From the NCBI RefSeq assembly GCF_042433085.1, contig NZ_JBHLWA010000014.1, positions 26,719 to 90,718 of the forward strand: a DNA stretch of 64,000 bases. Direction: 5' to 3'. The notes below the pieces were generated by a model. The model was not told the DNA's origin. It saw nothing but the letters and a program-made list of their open reading frames with translations, and did not search any database. The translations under genes and the position numbers were made by a program. Numbering within the stretch: position 1 is the first letter of the stretch; the number at the start of each line of letters is the position of its first letter. Of this stretch, positions 26,888 to 36,299 are shown piece after piece. This DNA is from Gallibacterium melopsittaci. Its GTDB lineage: Bacteria; Pseudomonadota; Gammaproteobacteria; Enterobacterales; Pasteurellaceae.

Positions 26888-27332
26888 AATCGTATTCCTT
26901 AAATAGTGCTGAAATTTCTTCTTGTGAAAAACCTCGAGAATATAAATAACGCCACATTTTTTGCTTATTTTTCAGATCTTTTTCCGCTGCATAATGTGGA
27001 AATTTCTTACTTAGTGTCTGTCTTGCCAATGCAAACCAATCAATCTCATTTTGTGCAAGCGTATGCTGCAAGATGTCATTTTGAATCCCCTTTTGCTGCA
27101 TTTCTTGCTTAATTCGCTGTAAGCCATAACCTTTTTGTACACGAGATAAAAGAAAATGTTCACAAAAACGTAAATCACTCTGCCAATTTTTTGCTTGGCA
27201 CGTTGCAATCACATCTTCAATTTCTTGTTCTGAAAATGCTTTTGCTTGCAGCTTACAACGTAATTCATATTCACTGTAATCACGAATAGCAAGAAGTTTA
27301 AGAACATAAGCAAGTGCAAGATTATTATTCAT
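26886..27332 (-). CDS. recX: Recombination regulator RecX
   Basis: RecX binds RecA filaments and limits their growth. The 148-residue product has the helical three-repeat RecX fold: LAIRDYSEYELRCKL, then GYGLQRIKQEMQQKGI, and the C-terminal LYSRGFSQEEISALF. It follows recA on the same strand by 172 bases, with a hairpin terminator between, so it is probably expressed by partial read-through. Confidence 0.93.
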   Translation of the reverse strand: MNNNLALAYVLKLLAIRDYSEYELRCKLQAKAFSEQEIEDVIATCQAKNWQSDLRFCEHFLLSRVQKGYGLQRIKQEMQQKGIQNDILQHTLAQNEIDWFALARQTLSKKFPHYAAEKDLKNKQKMWRYLYSRGFSQEEISALFKEYD

Positions 27333-27460
27333 AATTTAAAAATGTATTAACTTGAATAAGGTTTATTATCTTTAATCTATTGTGAGCAAAAAATTCTTAA
27401 TTAGATTGATAATGGATTTAAGAACTAGACCGACATTTTATTTACATCGATCTTATAAAA

Positions 27461-27500
27461 ATATAGGTCGGATTTTTTGAACCCGACCTATATCACTTAG
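27461..27500 (-). terminator. Terminator between recA and recX
   Basis: ATATAGGTCGG (27461-27471) and CCGACCTATAT (27483-27493) form a perfect 11-bp stem. On the minus strand it is followed by TTTTTATAAG. It lies 11 bases after the recA stop. Confidence 0.85.
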
Positions 27501-27504
27501 ATGT

Positions 27505-28575
27505 TTATTCACTAAAATCTAGTGCATCATCATCTTGTGTATCTGTTTCATCAGCCACTAATAACTGATCTGGATTGGATAAGAGTTCTTCACGCAATTT
27601 ACGCTCTAACTCGTTTGCAACTTCTGGATGTTCTGCTAACCATTTCATTGCATTTGTACGACCTTGACCAATTTTTTCATCATTAATTGAGTACCATGCT
27701 CCAGATTTATTCACTAATTTATGTTTCACACCTAACTCAATTAATTCACCCGTTTTTGAAATTCCTTCGCCATAAAGAATTTGGAATTCTGCTTGTCTGA
27801 AAGGTGCAGCAACTTTATTTTTAACAACCTTCACACGGGTTTCACTACCAATAACCTCATCACCATCCGTAATTGAACCAGTACGGCGAATATCTAAACG
27901 TACAGACGCATAGAATTTTAATGCATTACCACCTGTTGTTGTTTCTGGATTTCCAAACATTACTCCAATCTTCATACGAATTTGGTTAATGAAAACAACT
28001 AAACAGTTTGCTGATTTAATATGTCCTGTCAATTTACGCAATGCCTGTGACATCAAACGGGCTTGTAATCCCATATGAGAATCACCCATATCACCTTCAA
28101 TTTCTGCTTTTGGCGTTAATGCTGCAACAGAGTCAATAATAATCACATCTACTGCACCAGAACGCACCAACGCATCACAAATTTCTAATGCTTGCTCACC
28201 ATGATCTGGTTGTGACACCAATAATGACTGAACATCTACACCTAATTTAGAAGCATAAATTGGATCTAATGCGTGTTCTGCATCAATAAATGCACAAGTC
28301 TTACCTTGTTTTTGTGCTTGAGCAATGACCGATAAGGTTAATGTTGTTTTACCTGAAGACTCTGGCCCAAAAATCTCCACAATACGTCCCATTGGTAAAC
28401 CACCGATTCCCAATGCGACATCTAATCCTAAAGAACCTGTTGAAATTGCTTCAACATCTAGCGTCTGTGTATCACCAAGACGCATAATAGAACCTTTACC
28501 AAATTGTTTTTCAATTTGACCTAATGCTGCAGCCAATGCTTTCTCTTTTTCTTCATTCATTCCAAAATCTTTCAT
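27505..28575 (-). CDS. recA: Recombinase RecA
   Basis: RecA forms filaments on single-stranded DNA, drives strand exchange and triggers LexA cleavage. The protein has Walker A GPESSGKTT, the Walker B region VDVIIIDSVAAL, the L2 loop FGNPETTTGGNAL and an acidic C-terminus. ATG codons occur at 28581, 28575 and 28560. The one at 28575 is 8 bases from AAAGG and gives 356 residues. A perfect LexA box lies about 48 bases upstream. It is divergent from mutS. Confidence 0.97.
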   Translation of the reverse strand: MKDFGMNEEKEKALAAALGQIEKQFGKGSIMRLGDTQTLDVEAISTGSLGLDVALGIGGLPMGRIVEIFGPESSGKTTLTLSVIAQAQKQGKTCAFIDAEHALDPIYASKLGVDVQSLLVSQPDHGEQALEICDALVRSGAVDVIIIDSVAALTPKAEIEGDMGDSHMGLQARLMSQALRKLTGHIKSANCLVVFINQIRMKIGVMFGNPETTTGGNALKFYASVRLDIRRTGSITDGDEVIGSETRVKVVKNKVAAPFRQAEFQILYGEGISKTGELIELGVKHKLVNKSGAWYSINDEKIGQGRTNAMKWLAEHPEVANELERKLREELLSNPDQLLVADETDTQDDDALDFSE

Positions 28576-28623
28576 TTTCATTGCCTTTGTTATGATTTAT
28601 AGGGGAATTATCGGTGGCTATTA

Positions 28624-28643
28624 TACTGTATAATTATACAGTA
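28624..28643. promoter_or_regulatory. LexA (SOS) box of recA
   Basis: TACTGTATAATTATACAGTA is a perfect 20-bp palindrome that matches the CTGT-N8-ACAG LexA consensus of gammaproteobacteria. It lies just upstream of recA. Confidence 0.95.
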
Positions 28644-28805
28644 TCAAGTACTTTATTCTGCATAGATAAAATTTTGCGATCTCGTTTCCAAATTCAGATC
28701 AAGATTTAATAATCTACAACTAATTTAGTTAATCCTCCTCTTGGTAACTTTCGATTTCTATCATCATCTTTTATACTATCGGTCGCACTCAAGCAAGGAT
28801 ACATT

Positions 28806-31388
28806 ATGATAACTCAAGATAGCGATCTCTCTTCTTATACCCCAATGATGCAGCAATATCTCCAAATAAAAGCAGAATATCCAAATATTTTGCTGTTTTA
28901 TCGTATGGGGGATTTTTATGAATTATTTTTTGAAGATGCTAAACGTGCTTCTGCATTATTAGATATATCTCTGACTAAACGTGGTCGTTCTGCTGGTGAA
29001 CCTATTCCAATGGCAGGCGTGCCTTATCATGCAGTTGAAGGCTATTTAGCAAAACTTGTGCAATTAGGGGAATCCGTTGCCATTTGTGAACAAATTGGCG
29101 ATCCTGCTACTACAAAAGGCCCTGTTGAAAGACAAATCGTCCGTATCGTTACTCCTGGTACCGTCAGCGATGAAGCATTATTACCAGAACGCCAAGATAA
29201 CTTAATTGCTTGTATCTATTATGAAAAGAAAACTTTTGCACTAGCCACATTAGATATGAGTTCTGGTCGTTTTCAAATCAGCGAACATCATGATGAAACC
29301 AGTATTACTGCCGAATTACAACGTTTATTGCCAGTAGAAATTTTATACCCTGAAGATTTCGCCTTTATGTCGTTAATTGAACAACACAAAGGCTTACGCC
29401 GCCGTCCAGTTTGGGAATTTGAATTAGTTACTGCAATAAAACTTCTTAATAAACAATTTGGTACTCAAGATCTAAAAGGCTTTGGTGTAGAAAAAGCATT
29501 AGTCGCACTTTGTGCTGCTGGTTGCTTGTTGCAATATGCAAAAGAAACTCAGCGAACTGCTTTGCCACATATCAATTCGATTTCATTAGCACAAGAAAGT
29601 GATTTCATTATTATTGATGTCGCCTCTCGACGTAATTTAGAACTCACACAAAATTTATCTGGCGGTACTGAAAACACACTCGCTGCGATTCTTGATCACT
29701 GTAATACACCAATGGGAAGTCGTTTATTAAAACGTTGGATTCATCAGCCTTTACGCCAAAGTGAAAAATTATTAAAACGCCAAAATGCGGTTAAGCGATT
29801 ATTAGATACTGATGTATATAGTGAACTTAAGCCCTTACTCCAACAACTTGGTGATATGGAACGGATTCTTGCGCGAGTCGCATTGCGTTCAGCTAGACCA
29901 CGCGATCTAACGCGATTACGTCATGGCTTAGCACAAATTCCCGAAATCATTGCTCTACTAAAACAACAAAACCAGGGACAATTTGCTTTATTACTATCGC
30001 AAATAAAAGATTTTACGGAATTATACCAACTACTTAATCGAGCTATTATTGAAATACCACCATTGCTGATTCGTGATGGCGGTGTGATTGCCCCTGGTTA
30101 TAATGCAGAATTAGATGAATGGCGAGATTTAGCAACTGGTGCGACACAATTTCTTGAAAATCTTGAGGCAAGAGAACGCCAAGCAACAGGCATTGATTCA
30201 CTAAAAATCGGTTTTAATGCTGTACATGGTTACTACATTCAAATCAGTCGAGGTCAAGCGGATAAAGCGCCTGCACATTATACTCGTCGCCAAACGTTAA
30301 AAAATGCAGAACGTTTTATCATTCCAGAATTAAAAAATCATGAAGATAAAGTCTTAAAAGCACAAGGTGCAGCACTTGCTTTAGAAAAACAGCTTTATGA
30401 AGAGTTATTCGAAATACTATTGCCTCATCTAGCCGATTTACAACAAACCAGTTTAGCCTTAGCGGAATTAGATGTATTAGCGAACCTTGCTGAACGTGCC
30501 GAAACCTTAAATTATGTTGCACCAACTTTTAGTCATAAAATCGAGATTAATATTCAAGGCGGTCGTCATCCTGTGGTGGAAACCGTATTGCAGCAACCTT
30601 TTATCGCTAACCCATTACAACTCAACCAACAACGCCATTTATTGATTATTACTGGGCCAAATATGGGTGGTAAAAGCACTTATATGCGCCAAACGGCGTT
30701 AATTACCTTAATGGCCTATATCGGCAGTTTTGTTCCTGCTGATTCTGCTGTAATTGGTCCTATCGACCGTATTTTCACCCGTATTGGTGCATCTGATGAC
30801 TTAGCTTCAGGACGTTCTACCTTTATGGTCGAAATGAGTGAAATGGCAAATATTCTGCATCAGGCAACTGCCAATAGTTTAGTATTAATTGATGAAATTG
30901 GACGAGGCACATCAACTTACGATGGGCTATCCTTAGCTTGGGCTTGTGCTGAATGGCTAGCAACAGAATTAGGTTCATTAACGCTATTTGCCACCCATTA
31001 TTTTGAATTAACTGCACTGCCAGCACAATTATCAGGCTGTATGAATATTCATCTTGACGCCAAAGAACATGGTGATACGATTGCATTTATGCACGCCGTT
31101 CAAGATGGTGCAGCAAGCAAAAGTTATGGTTTAGCAGTAGCACAATTAGCTGGCGTTCCTCGCCCAGTTATCCAGCTAGCTAAACAAAAACTGAAACAAC
31201 TAGAAACCTTATCGCAGCAATATTCACAAACCAATCAACAACCAGAATTGGATTTTTCATCTGAACCAGAAACAGATTTACGAACAAACGCCATTCTGCA
31301 AAAATTGGCTAGTTTAGATCCTGATGACTTAACGCCAAAACAAGCTCTTGCTGCGTTATATCAGTTAAAACAAATACAGCAATCATAA
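28806..31388 (+). CDS. mutS: DNA mismatch repair protein MutS
   Basis: MutS finds mismatches and recruits MutL. The 860-residue product has the mismatch-probing FYRMGDFYELF motif near residue 36 with its Phe-x-Glu, connector, lever and clamp domains, and the C-terminal ABC ATPase (Walker A GPNMGGKSTYMRQ near 618, Walker B LVLIDEIGRGTSTYDG). The length matches the family. Divergent from recA; argF follows by 24 bases. Confidence 0.97.
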   Translation: MITQDSDLSSYTPMMQQYLQIKAEYPNILLFYRMGDFYELFFEDAKRASALLDISLTKRGRSAGEPIPMAGVPYHAVEGYLAKLVQLGESVAICEQIGDPATTKGPVERQIVRIVTPGTVSDEALLPERQDNLIACIYYEKKTFALATLDMSSGRFQISEHHDETSITAELQRLLPVEILYPEDFAFMSLIEQHKGLRRRPVWEFELVTAIKLLNKQFGTQDLKGFGVEKALVALCAAGCLLQYAKETQRTALPHINSISLAQESDFIIIDVASRRNLELTQNLSGGTENTLAAILDHCNTPMGSRLLKRWIHQPLRQSEKLLKRQNAVKRLLDTDVYSELKPLLQQLGDMERILARVALRSARPRDLTRLRHGLAQIPEIIALLKQQNQGQFALLLSQIKDFTELYQLLNRAIIEIPPLLIRDGGVIAPGYNAELDEWRDLATGATQFLENLEARERQATGIDSLKIGFNAVHGYYIQISRGQADKAPAHYTRRQTLKNAERFIIPELKNHEDKVLKAQGAALALEKQLYEELFEILLPHLADLQQTSLALAELDVLANLAERAETLNYVAPTFSHKIEINIQGGRHPVVETVLQQPFIANPLQLNQQRHLLIITGPNMGGKSTYMRQTALITLMAYIGSFVPADSAVIGPIDRIFTRIGASDDLASGRSTFMVEMSEMANILHQATANSLVLIDEIGRGTSTYDGLSLAWACAEWLATELGSLTLFATHYFELTALPAQLSGCMNIHLDAKEHGDTIAFMHAVQDGAASKSYGLAVAQLAGVPRPVIQLAKQKLKQLETLSQQYSQTNQQPELDFSSEPETDLRTNAILQKLASLDPDDLTPKQALAALYQLKQIQQS

Positions 31389-31412
31389 ATAACAAATACA
31401 TAGGGAGTTCTT

Positions 31413-32414
31413 ATGCCAGTAAATTTACGCCAACGTCATTTCTTACGCTTATTAGATTTTACCCCGCAAGAAATTCAGTTTTTGCTTGATTTATCCGCTG
31501 AACTAAAAAAAGCCAAATATGCTGGCACAGAACAACCTCGCTTAAAAGGGAAAAATATTGCCTTAATTTTTGAAAAAACCTCAACTCGTACTCGTTGTGC
31601 ATTTGAAGTCAGTGCTTTTGATCAAGGTGCAAATGTTTCATATATTGGACCAAGTGGTTCACAAATTGGGCATAAAGAGAGTATGAAAGATACCGCTCGT
31701 GTCTTAGGCAGAATGTATGATGCGATTCAATATCGTGGTTATGGACAAGAGCTGGTCGAAACGCTAGCTCAATACTCTGGTGTACCAGTATGGAATGGGT
31801 TAACTGATGAATTCCATCCAACACAAATTTTAGCTGACTTTTTAACTATGTTGGAGCATGGTAAAGGCAAGCGCTTAGATCAAATGAAAATGGCTTACTT
31901 AGGTGATGCCCGCAACAATATGGGGAACTCTTTTGTTGAAGGTGCCGCATTAATGGGCTTAGATTTACGTTTAGTCGCGCCAAAACAATTCTTCCCAGAA
32001 CAAAAATTATTAGATGAGGTCGCTGATATTGCCAAACAGACAGGGGCAAAAATTACCTGCACCGAAGATATTGCGGCTGGCGTGAAAGATGTAGATTTTA
32101 TTTATACCGATATTTGGGTTTCAATGGGTGAACCAGAAAGTGCTTGGGCGGAACGTATCGAGCTAATGAAACCTTATCAAGTCAATACTGAGTTAATGGC
32201 ATTAACAGGTAATCCAAATGTGAAATTTATGCACTGTTTGCCATCTTTCCACGATGAACACACCACCGTTGGTAAGGAAATTGCCGCTAAATATGGCTTA
32301 AAAGGATTAGAGGTTACAGATGAGGTATTTGAATCACCAGCCTCTATTGTTTTTGACGAAGCAGAAAATCGTATGCACACCATCAAAGCGGTGATGGTTG
32401 CCACCTTGGCTTAA
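31413..32414 (+). CDS. argF: Ornithine carbamoyltransferase
   Basis: Makes citrulline from ornithine and carbamoyl phosphate (or the reverse in arginine catabolism). The 333-residue protein has the carbamoyl phosphate site STRTR near 57, the ornithine-type SMG loop (VSMGEPESAW) and HCLP near 270. No arcA or arcC is adjacent, so biosynthetic or catabolic use cannot be decided from position. AGGGAG precedes the ATG. ridA follows by 42 bases without a visible terminator. Confidence 0.95.
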   Translation: MPVNLRQRHFLRLLDFTPQEIQFLLDLSAELKKAKYAGTEQPRLKGKNIALIFEKTSTRTRCAFEVSAFDQGANVSYIGPSGSQIGHKESMKDTARVLGRMYDAIQYRGYGQELVETLAQYSGVPVWNGLTDEFHPTQILADFLTMLEHGKGKRLDQMKMAYLGDARNNMGNSFVEGAALMGLDLRLVAPKQFFPEQKLLDEVADIAKQTGAKITCTEDIAAGVKDVDFIYTDIWVSMGEPESAWAERIELMKPYQVNTELMALTGNPNVKFMHCLPSFHDEHTTVGKEIAAKYGLKGLEVTDEVFESPASIVFDEAENRMHTIKAVMVATLA

Positions 32415-32456
32415 ATTCATAACATAACTATTTTTCAATCTAAAAAAGGAATAACT

Positions 32457-32846
32457 ATGACTAAAATTATTCATACAGAAAAAGCACCGGCCGCAATCGG
32501 ACCTTATGTTCAAGCTGTCGATTTAGGAAATTTAGTGCTTACTTCTGGACAAATCCCAGTTAATCCAGCAACAGGTGAAATTCCAAGTGATATTGTGGTG
32601 CAAACTCGCCAATCCTTAGAAAATATCAAAGCGATTGTAGAACAAGCTGGTTTAAAAGTAGCAGATATTGTTAAAACAACTGTATTTGTTAAAGATCTTA
32701 ATCAATTCGCAACGGTAAATGCGGAATATGAACGTTTCTTCAAAGAGAACAATCATCCAACATTTCCTGCTCGTTCTTGCGTAGAAGTGGCTCGTTTACC
32801 AAAAGATGTCGGCATTGAGATTGAAGCAATTGCAGTAAGAAAATAA
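32457..32846 (+). CDS. ridA: 2-iminobutanoate/2-iminopropanoate deaminase RidA
   Basis: A 129-residue trimeric YjgF/RidA protein that hydrolyses reactive imines made by pyridoxal enzymes. Conserved blocks are VLTSGQIPVNP near the N-terminus and the catalytic Arg in FPARSCVEVARLPKDV near residue 105. AAGGAATAACT precedes the ATG. It may be co-transcribed with argF, and a strong terminator follows. Confidence 0.96.
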   Translation: MTKIIHTEKAPAAIGPYVQAVDLGNLVLTSGQIPVNPATGEIPSDIVVQTRQSLENIKAIVEQAGLKVADIVKTTVFVKDLNQFATVNAEYERFFKENNHPTFPARSCVEVARLPKDVGIEIEAIAVRK

Positions 32847-32868
32847 TTTTTATAACGAACAGTTTTCG

Positions 32869-32898
32869 ATGCTTTCCGCTGTTTGGAAAGCATTTTTT
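32869..32898 (+). terminator. Rho-independent terminator after ridA
   Basis: ATGCTTTCC (32869-32877) and GGAAAGCAT (32885-32893) form a 9-bp stem followed by TTTTTT. Confidence 0.9.
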
Positions 32899-32921
32899 AT
32901 TATCAAAAAAGGAGTGTCTTT

Positions 32922-34079
32922 ATGGAAAATTTTACTCTTCATCTACCAACAAAAGTGTTATTTGGTAAAGGTCAAATTGCCGCTATCAAACAACAAATCC
33001 CTACTGGGGCAAAAATTTTAATGACTTATGGTGGGGGAAGTATCAAGAAAAATGGTGTGTATGATCAGGTTATTACTGCCTTAAAAGATTTTGAAATTAT
33101 AGAGTTTTCTGGCATTGAACCTAACCCACAATTCAATACCTTGATGCAAGCTGTGGAATTAGCTCGCAAAGAAAAAGTTACTTTCTTACTGGCTGTCGGT
33201 GGCGGTTCTGTCTTAGACGGTACGAAATTTATTGCAGCAGCCATTAATCACATTGGTGATGAATGGGAAATTGTAAAAAGCCACGGGCAAGTGATAAAAA
33301 GTGCATTACCAATCGGGGCAATTTTAACTTTACCTGCAACTGGATCAGAAATGAACGGCAACGCAGTGGTTAGTCGTAAAGAAACGCAAGATAAACTTGG
33401 TTTCTTCTCACTGCTCGTTAAACCACAATTTTCCGTTCTCGATCCAACAACAACGTATTCATTACCAGCAAAACAAACAGCAAATGGTGTTGTTGATGCG
33501 TTCGTACATACTTTTGAACAATATATGACTTATCCTGTTAATGCGAAAATTCAGGATCGCTTTGCAGAAGGCGTTTTCTCAACATTAATTGAAGAAGGCC
33601 CAAAAGCCTTAGTAGAACCAGAAAATTATGATGTGCGAGCTAATATTATGTGGGCAGCAACAATGGCATTGAATGGTATTTTAGGCGTTGGCGTACCACA
33701 AGACTGGGCATCGCACGCTATCGGACATGAACTTACTGCACAATATGGCTTAGATCATGGGCAAACCTTAGCGATTGTTGTACCTGCGATTATGTGGCAT
33801 CAACGTGAATTCAAAAAAGCAAAATTAATCCAATTTGCTCAACGTGTTTGGGGTTATCAAGGTAGTGATGAAACTGAAGGCGTAAAAATTGCGATTGAAA
33901 AAACCCGTGCATTCTTTGAACAAATGGGTACGCCAACTCGCCTATCTGCTTATGGTATTGATGATAGCCAATTCCCAACGGTATTGAAGAAACTTGCTGA
34001 ACATCGTAGTGAAAATATCGGTGAACACAAAAATATCGATAATGCTGCAGCAGAAGAAATTTTACGTTTAGCACTTTAA
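32922..34079 (+). CDS. yqhD: Iron-containing NADPH-dependent alcohol dehydrogenase YqhD
   Basis: Reduces toxic aldehydes such as methylglyoxal, acrolein and short-chain aldehydes with NADPH. The 385-residue protein matches YqhD throughout: the nucleotide-binding GGGSVLDGTKFI, the LPATGSEMNGNAV block and the metal-ligand region VVDAFVHTFEQY, with later His in HAIGHELTAQYGLDHG. The frame extends further upstream, but the ATG at 32922 is preceded by AGGAG and fits the family N-terminus. It has its own promoter region behind the ridA terminator. Confidence 0.95.
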   Translation: MENFTLHLPTKVLFGKGQIAAIKQQIPTGAKILMTYGGGSIKKNGVYDQVITALKDFEIIEFSGIEPNPQFNTLMQAVELARKEKVTFLLAVGGGSVLDGTKFIAAAINHIGDEWEIVKSHGQVIKSALPIGAILTLPATGSEMNGNAVVSRKETQDKLGFFSLLVKPQFSVLDPTTTYSLPAKQTANGVVDAFVHTFEQYMTYPVNAKIQDRFAEGVFSTLIEEGPKALVEPENYDVRANIMWAATMALNGILGVGVPQDWASHAIGHELTAQYGLDHGQTLAIVVPAIMWHQREFKKAKLIQFAQRVWGYQGSDETEGVKIAIEKTRAFFEQMGTPTRLSAYGIDDSQFPTVLKKLAEHRSENIGEHKNIDNAAAEEILRLAL

Positions 34080-34088
34080 GGCAAAATT

Positions 34089-34110
34089 AAGCCCCATAAT
34101 AATGGGGCTT
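34089..34110. terminator. Bidirectional terminator between yqhD and PTS gene
   Basis: AAGCCCCAT (34089-34097) and ATGGGGCTT (34102-34110) form a 9-bp stem between convergent genes. Confidence 0.85.
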
Positions 34111-34132
34111 ATCTGATCATATTCATCAATTA

Positions 34133-35605
34133 TTAAAGTTTTTTCATCTCATCGGCAACCATTTCAGCTTCTGGTCCAAGAATCACTTGTAATGCATTGT
34201 CACCTAATTTGATATTGCCTTTTGAACCTAATGCTTTCAATTTATTTTCATCAATCTTATTACGATCAACGAGAATTAAACGTAAGCGAGTAATACAAGC
34301 ATCAATTTCTTTAATATTTGCTTGTCCACCTAAGGCTGCAACAAAGCTCTTCGCACGAGCAACTTTAGCCTCTGCACTAATTTGCGGTTCGCTTGAAGTT
34401 GAAACTGTTGCATCATCTTTTTCATTATCACGTCCTGGTGTTTTTAAATCAAAGGCTTTGATAACAGCACGGAATAACACATAGTAAATACCTGCAAATA
34501 CAATACCTTGAAGAATTAACATATACCATTGGGTTGCTAATGGGTTGCGTGAAGATAATACAAGGTCAACTAGCCCTGCACTAAATCCAAAACCTGCAAT
34601 CCAATGTAGGCTTGCTGCAAGGAATACAGATACCCCTGTTAACAAGGCATGAATGAGATAAAGTACTGGTGCAACAAACATAAAGGAGAATTCTAATGGT
34701 TCAGTTACCCCAGTGAAGAAAGAGGATAATGCAGCAGCAAACATAATCGAACCAACCATCGCTTTCTTCGCTGGTTTTGCACTATGGTAAATCGCTAATG
34801 CTGCAGCTGGTAAACCAAACATCATAATTGGGAAGAAGCCTGCTTGATACATACCAGTTTGACCTAAGATAGCCTTACCTTCTGCTAAAGATTTCGCTCC
34901 ACCTAAGAAGTTAGGAATATCATTAATACCCGCCACGTCAAACCAGAATACTGAGTTGAGTGCATGATGTAAGCCAACTGGAATTAATAAACGGTTAAAG
35001 AAAGCGTAAATACCTGCTCCAACAGCACCTAAACCTTGAATGGACTCCCCAAAACTTACTAAACCATTGAAAATCACTGGCCATACATAAAGGAGAATAA
35101 ATGAGACTAAAATCATCACAAAAGAAACGACAATTGGCACTAAACGTTTACCACTAAAGAATGCCAATGCTTGGTGCAATTCTACTTTAGAGAAACGGTT
35201 ATACAGTTCGGCAGAAATAATTCCCACTAAAATACCAATAAATTGGTTATTAATTTTGCCAAATGCCGCAGGGACTTGATCAACTGGAATACCTTTTAAT
35301 TGAGCTACTGCTCCTGGTGAAAGTAAAGTCGTTACCACTAAATAACCCACTAAACCAGATAATGCTGCAGAACCATGTTTGTCTTTAGAAAGACCAAATG
35401 CCACACCAACTGCAAAGAGCAATGACATATTATCAATAATCGCAGCACCAGATTTAATTAGTAATGATGCTAAGGCACTGTTACTACCCCAACCATCTGG
35501 GTCAATCCAATAACCAATACCCATTAAAATAGCTGCTGCTGGTAGTGCCGCAACTGGCACCATCAAGGCACGCCCTATTTTTTGTAAATAAGAGAGAGTA
35601 CTCAT
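34133..35605 (-). CDS. PTS sugar permease EIICB, N-acetylglucosamine/glucose type
   Basis: A 490-residue phosphotransferase permease that imports and phosphorylates a hexose. The EIIC domain (about 1-385) has roughly ten membrane spans with the sugar-binding block RLLIPVGLHHALN and the GVTEPLEF motif. A linker rich in Ser/Asp leads to an EIIB domain with the phosphorylated Cys437 in ACITRLRL. No EIIA domain is present, so it would depend on Crr. Sequence features suggest NagE-like N-acetylglucosamine or glucose transport; the substrate is not certain. A CRP-like site and a 19-bp palindrome lie upstream. Confidence 0.88.
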   Translation of the reverse strand: MSTLSYLQKIGRALMVPVAALPAAAILMGIGYWIDPDGWGSNSALASLLIKSGAAIIDNMSLLFAVGVAFGLSKDKHGSAALSGLVGYLVVTTLLSPGAVAQLKGIPVDQVPAAFGKINNQFIGILVGIISAELYNRFSKVELHQALAFFSGKRLVPIVVSFVMILVSFILLYVWPVIFNGLVSFGESIQGLGAVGAGIYAFFNRLLIPVGLHHALNSVFWFDVAGINDIPNFLGGAKSLAEGKAILGQTGMYQAGFFPIMMFGLPAAALAIYHSAKPAKKAMVGSIMFAAALSSFFTGVTEPLEFSFMFVAPVLYLIHALLTGVSVFLAASLHWIAGFGFSAGLVDLVLSSRNPLATQWYMLILQGIVFAGIYYVLFRAVIKAFDLKTPGRDNEKDDATVSTSSEPQISAEAKVARAKSFVAALGGQANIKEIDACITRLRLILVDRNKIDENKLKALGSKGNIKLGDNALQVILGPEAEMVADEMKKL

Positions 35606-35712
35606 AATAAAATCCTTACTTGTTGTGTTTGATAGAAGGGAAACTAAGATTTATTAACCGATAGGTAGTATAGAAAGAGGAAAAGTATAAGTAAAACAAA
35701 GATTACAATATT

Positions 35713-35728
35713 TGTGATAATGATCACT
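35713..35728 (-). promoter_or_regulatory. CRP-like site upstream of the PTS gene
   Basis: TGTGATAATGATCACT matches TGTGA-N6-TCACA at 9 of 10 half-site bases. It is about 108 bases before the PTS gene start and fits catabolite control of a sugar permease. Confidence 0.65.
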
Positions 35729-35744
35729 TTAAAATTTTTTAAAA

Positions 35745-35763
35745 AATGAAGTGATACTTCATT
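35745..35763. promoter_or_regulatory. 19-bp palindrome, possible operator
   Basis: AATGAAGTGATACTTCATT has two perfect 8-bp arms around GAT. It lies 17 bases beyond the CRP-like site, in the 257-base gene-free stretch 35606-35862. I do not recognise the regulator. Confidence 0.4.
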
Positions 35764-35862
35764 ATAAATATTTGCTTTCCCTATAAAAAATTTGTAACTA
35801 AGCGATTCTAGTCTTTCACAATGTCTCAAAAGTATCGATTTTTTAACAGCAACAAAATTTAA

Positions 35863-36228
35863 GAAATCACATTATCAGTCTCGAAAAAACAGGAGCAGTC
35901 CCCTGTCGAAAATATGGTGCAATATATTGATTCTCATATTGATAATGTATCGTTGAAAAATTTATCCAAACAGTTTCACTATCACCCCAACTATATTTCC
36001 AACCTACTGGCAAAAACGTTAAATAAAACATTTTCGGGAATTGTGCTAGAGCAACGAATACAGCGAGCAGTGGCTTTGTTGCAAGGTTCAACATTACCAG
36101 TTAGTGAAATCGCAGACTTACTGGGTTATAGCAACAGCAGCAATTTTTACAAGGCGTTCCGAGAGTATTTTCAGATGTCGCCGAGAGAATGGCAGATGCG
36201 TCAGGATAAACGAACGGATAGATTTTAA
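35863..36228 (+). pseudogene. AraC-family regulator, C-terminal fragment
   Basis: The frame encodes only the two-helix-turn-helix DNA-binding half of an AraC-family regulator: YIDSHIDNVSLKNLS, FHYHPNYISNLLAK, then VSEIADLLGYSNSSNFYKAF and SPREW. The effector domain is missing. Immediately upstream in the same frame a short piece starting ATG at 35821 ends in TAA at 35860, so this looks like the remnant of a longer gene. The first internal ATG is at 35914 (104 residues). It could be an active stand-alone DNA-binding protein, but a decayed gene is more likely. Confidence 0.75.
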
Positions 36229-36237
36229 TGAAAAATT

Positions 36238-36267
36238 TTGAGGTTGGTATCAGCGTGCCAACCTCAA
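36238..36267 (-). terminator. Terminator after the NTF2-like gene
   Basis: TTGAGGTTGG (36238-36247) and CCAACCTCAA (36258-36267) form a 10-bp stem. On the minus strand it is followed by AATTTTTC. It ends the redox gene cluster. Confidence 0.8.
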
Positions 36268-36299
36268 TAGAAAAATGTTGTAAGTCTTTTATATCAACA

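Noticed and set aside
34133..35605. Naming the PTS permease ptsG or nagE
   Set aside because: The sequence fits the broad glucose/N-acetylglucosamine EIICB group, but I cannot separate the two without comparison, so no symbol was given.
35644..35829. A 61-codon minus-strand frame upstream of the PTS gene
   Set aside because: It overlaps the CRP-like site and the palindrome, has no Shine-Dalgarno and shows no recognisable protein features.
35863..36228. AraC fragment as a complete small regulator
   Set aside because: The missing effector domain and the in-frame stop just upstream fit a remnant better, although a short active form cannot be excluded.
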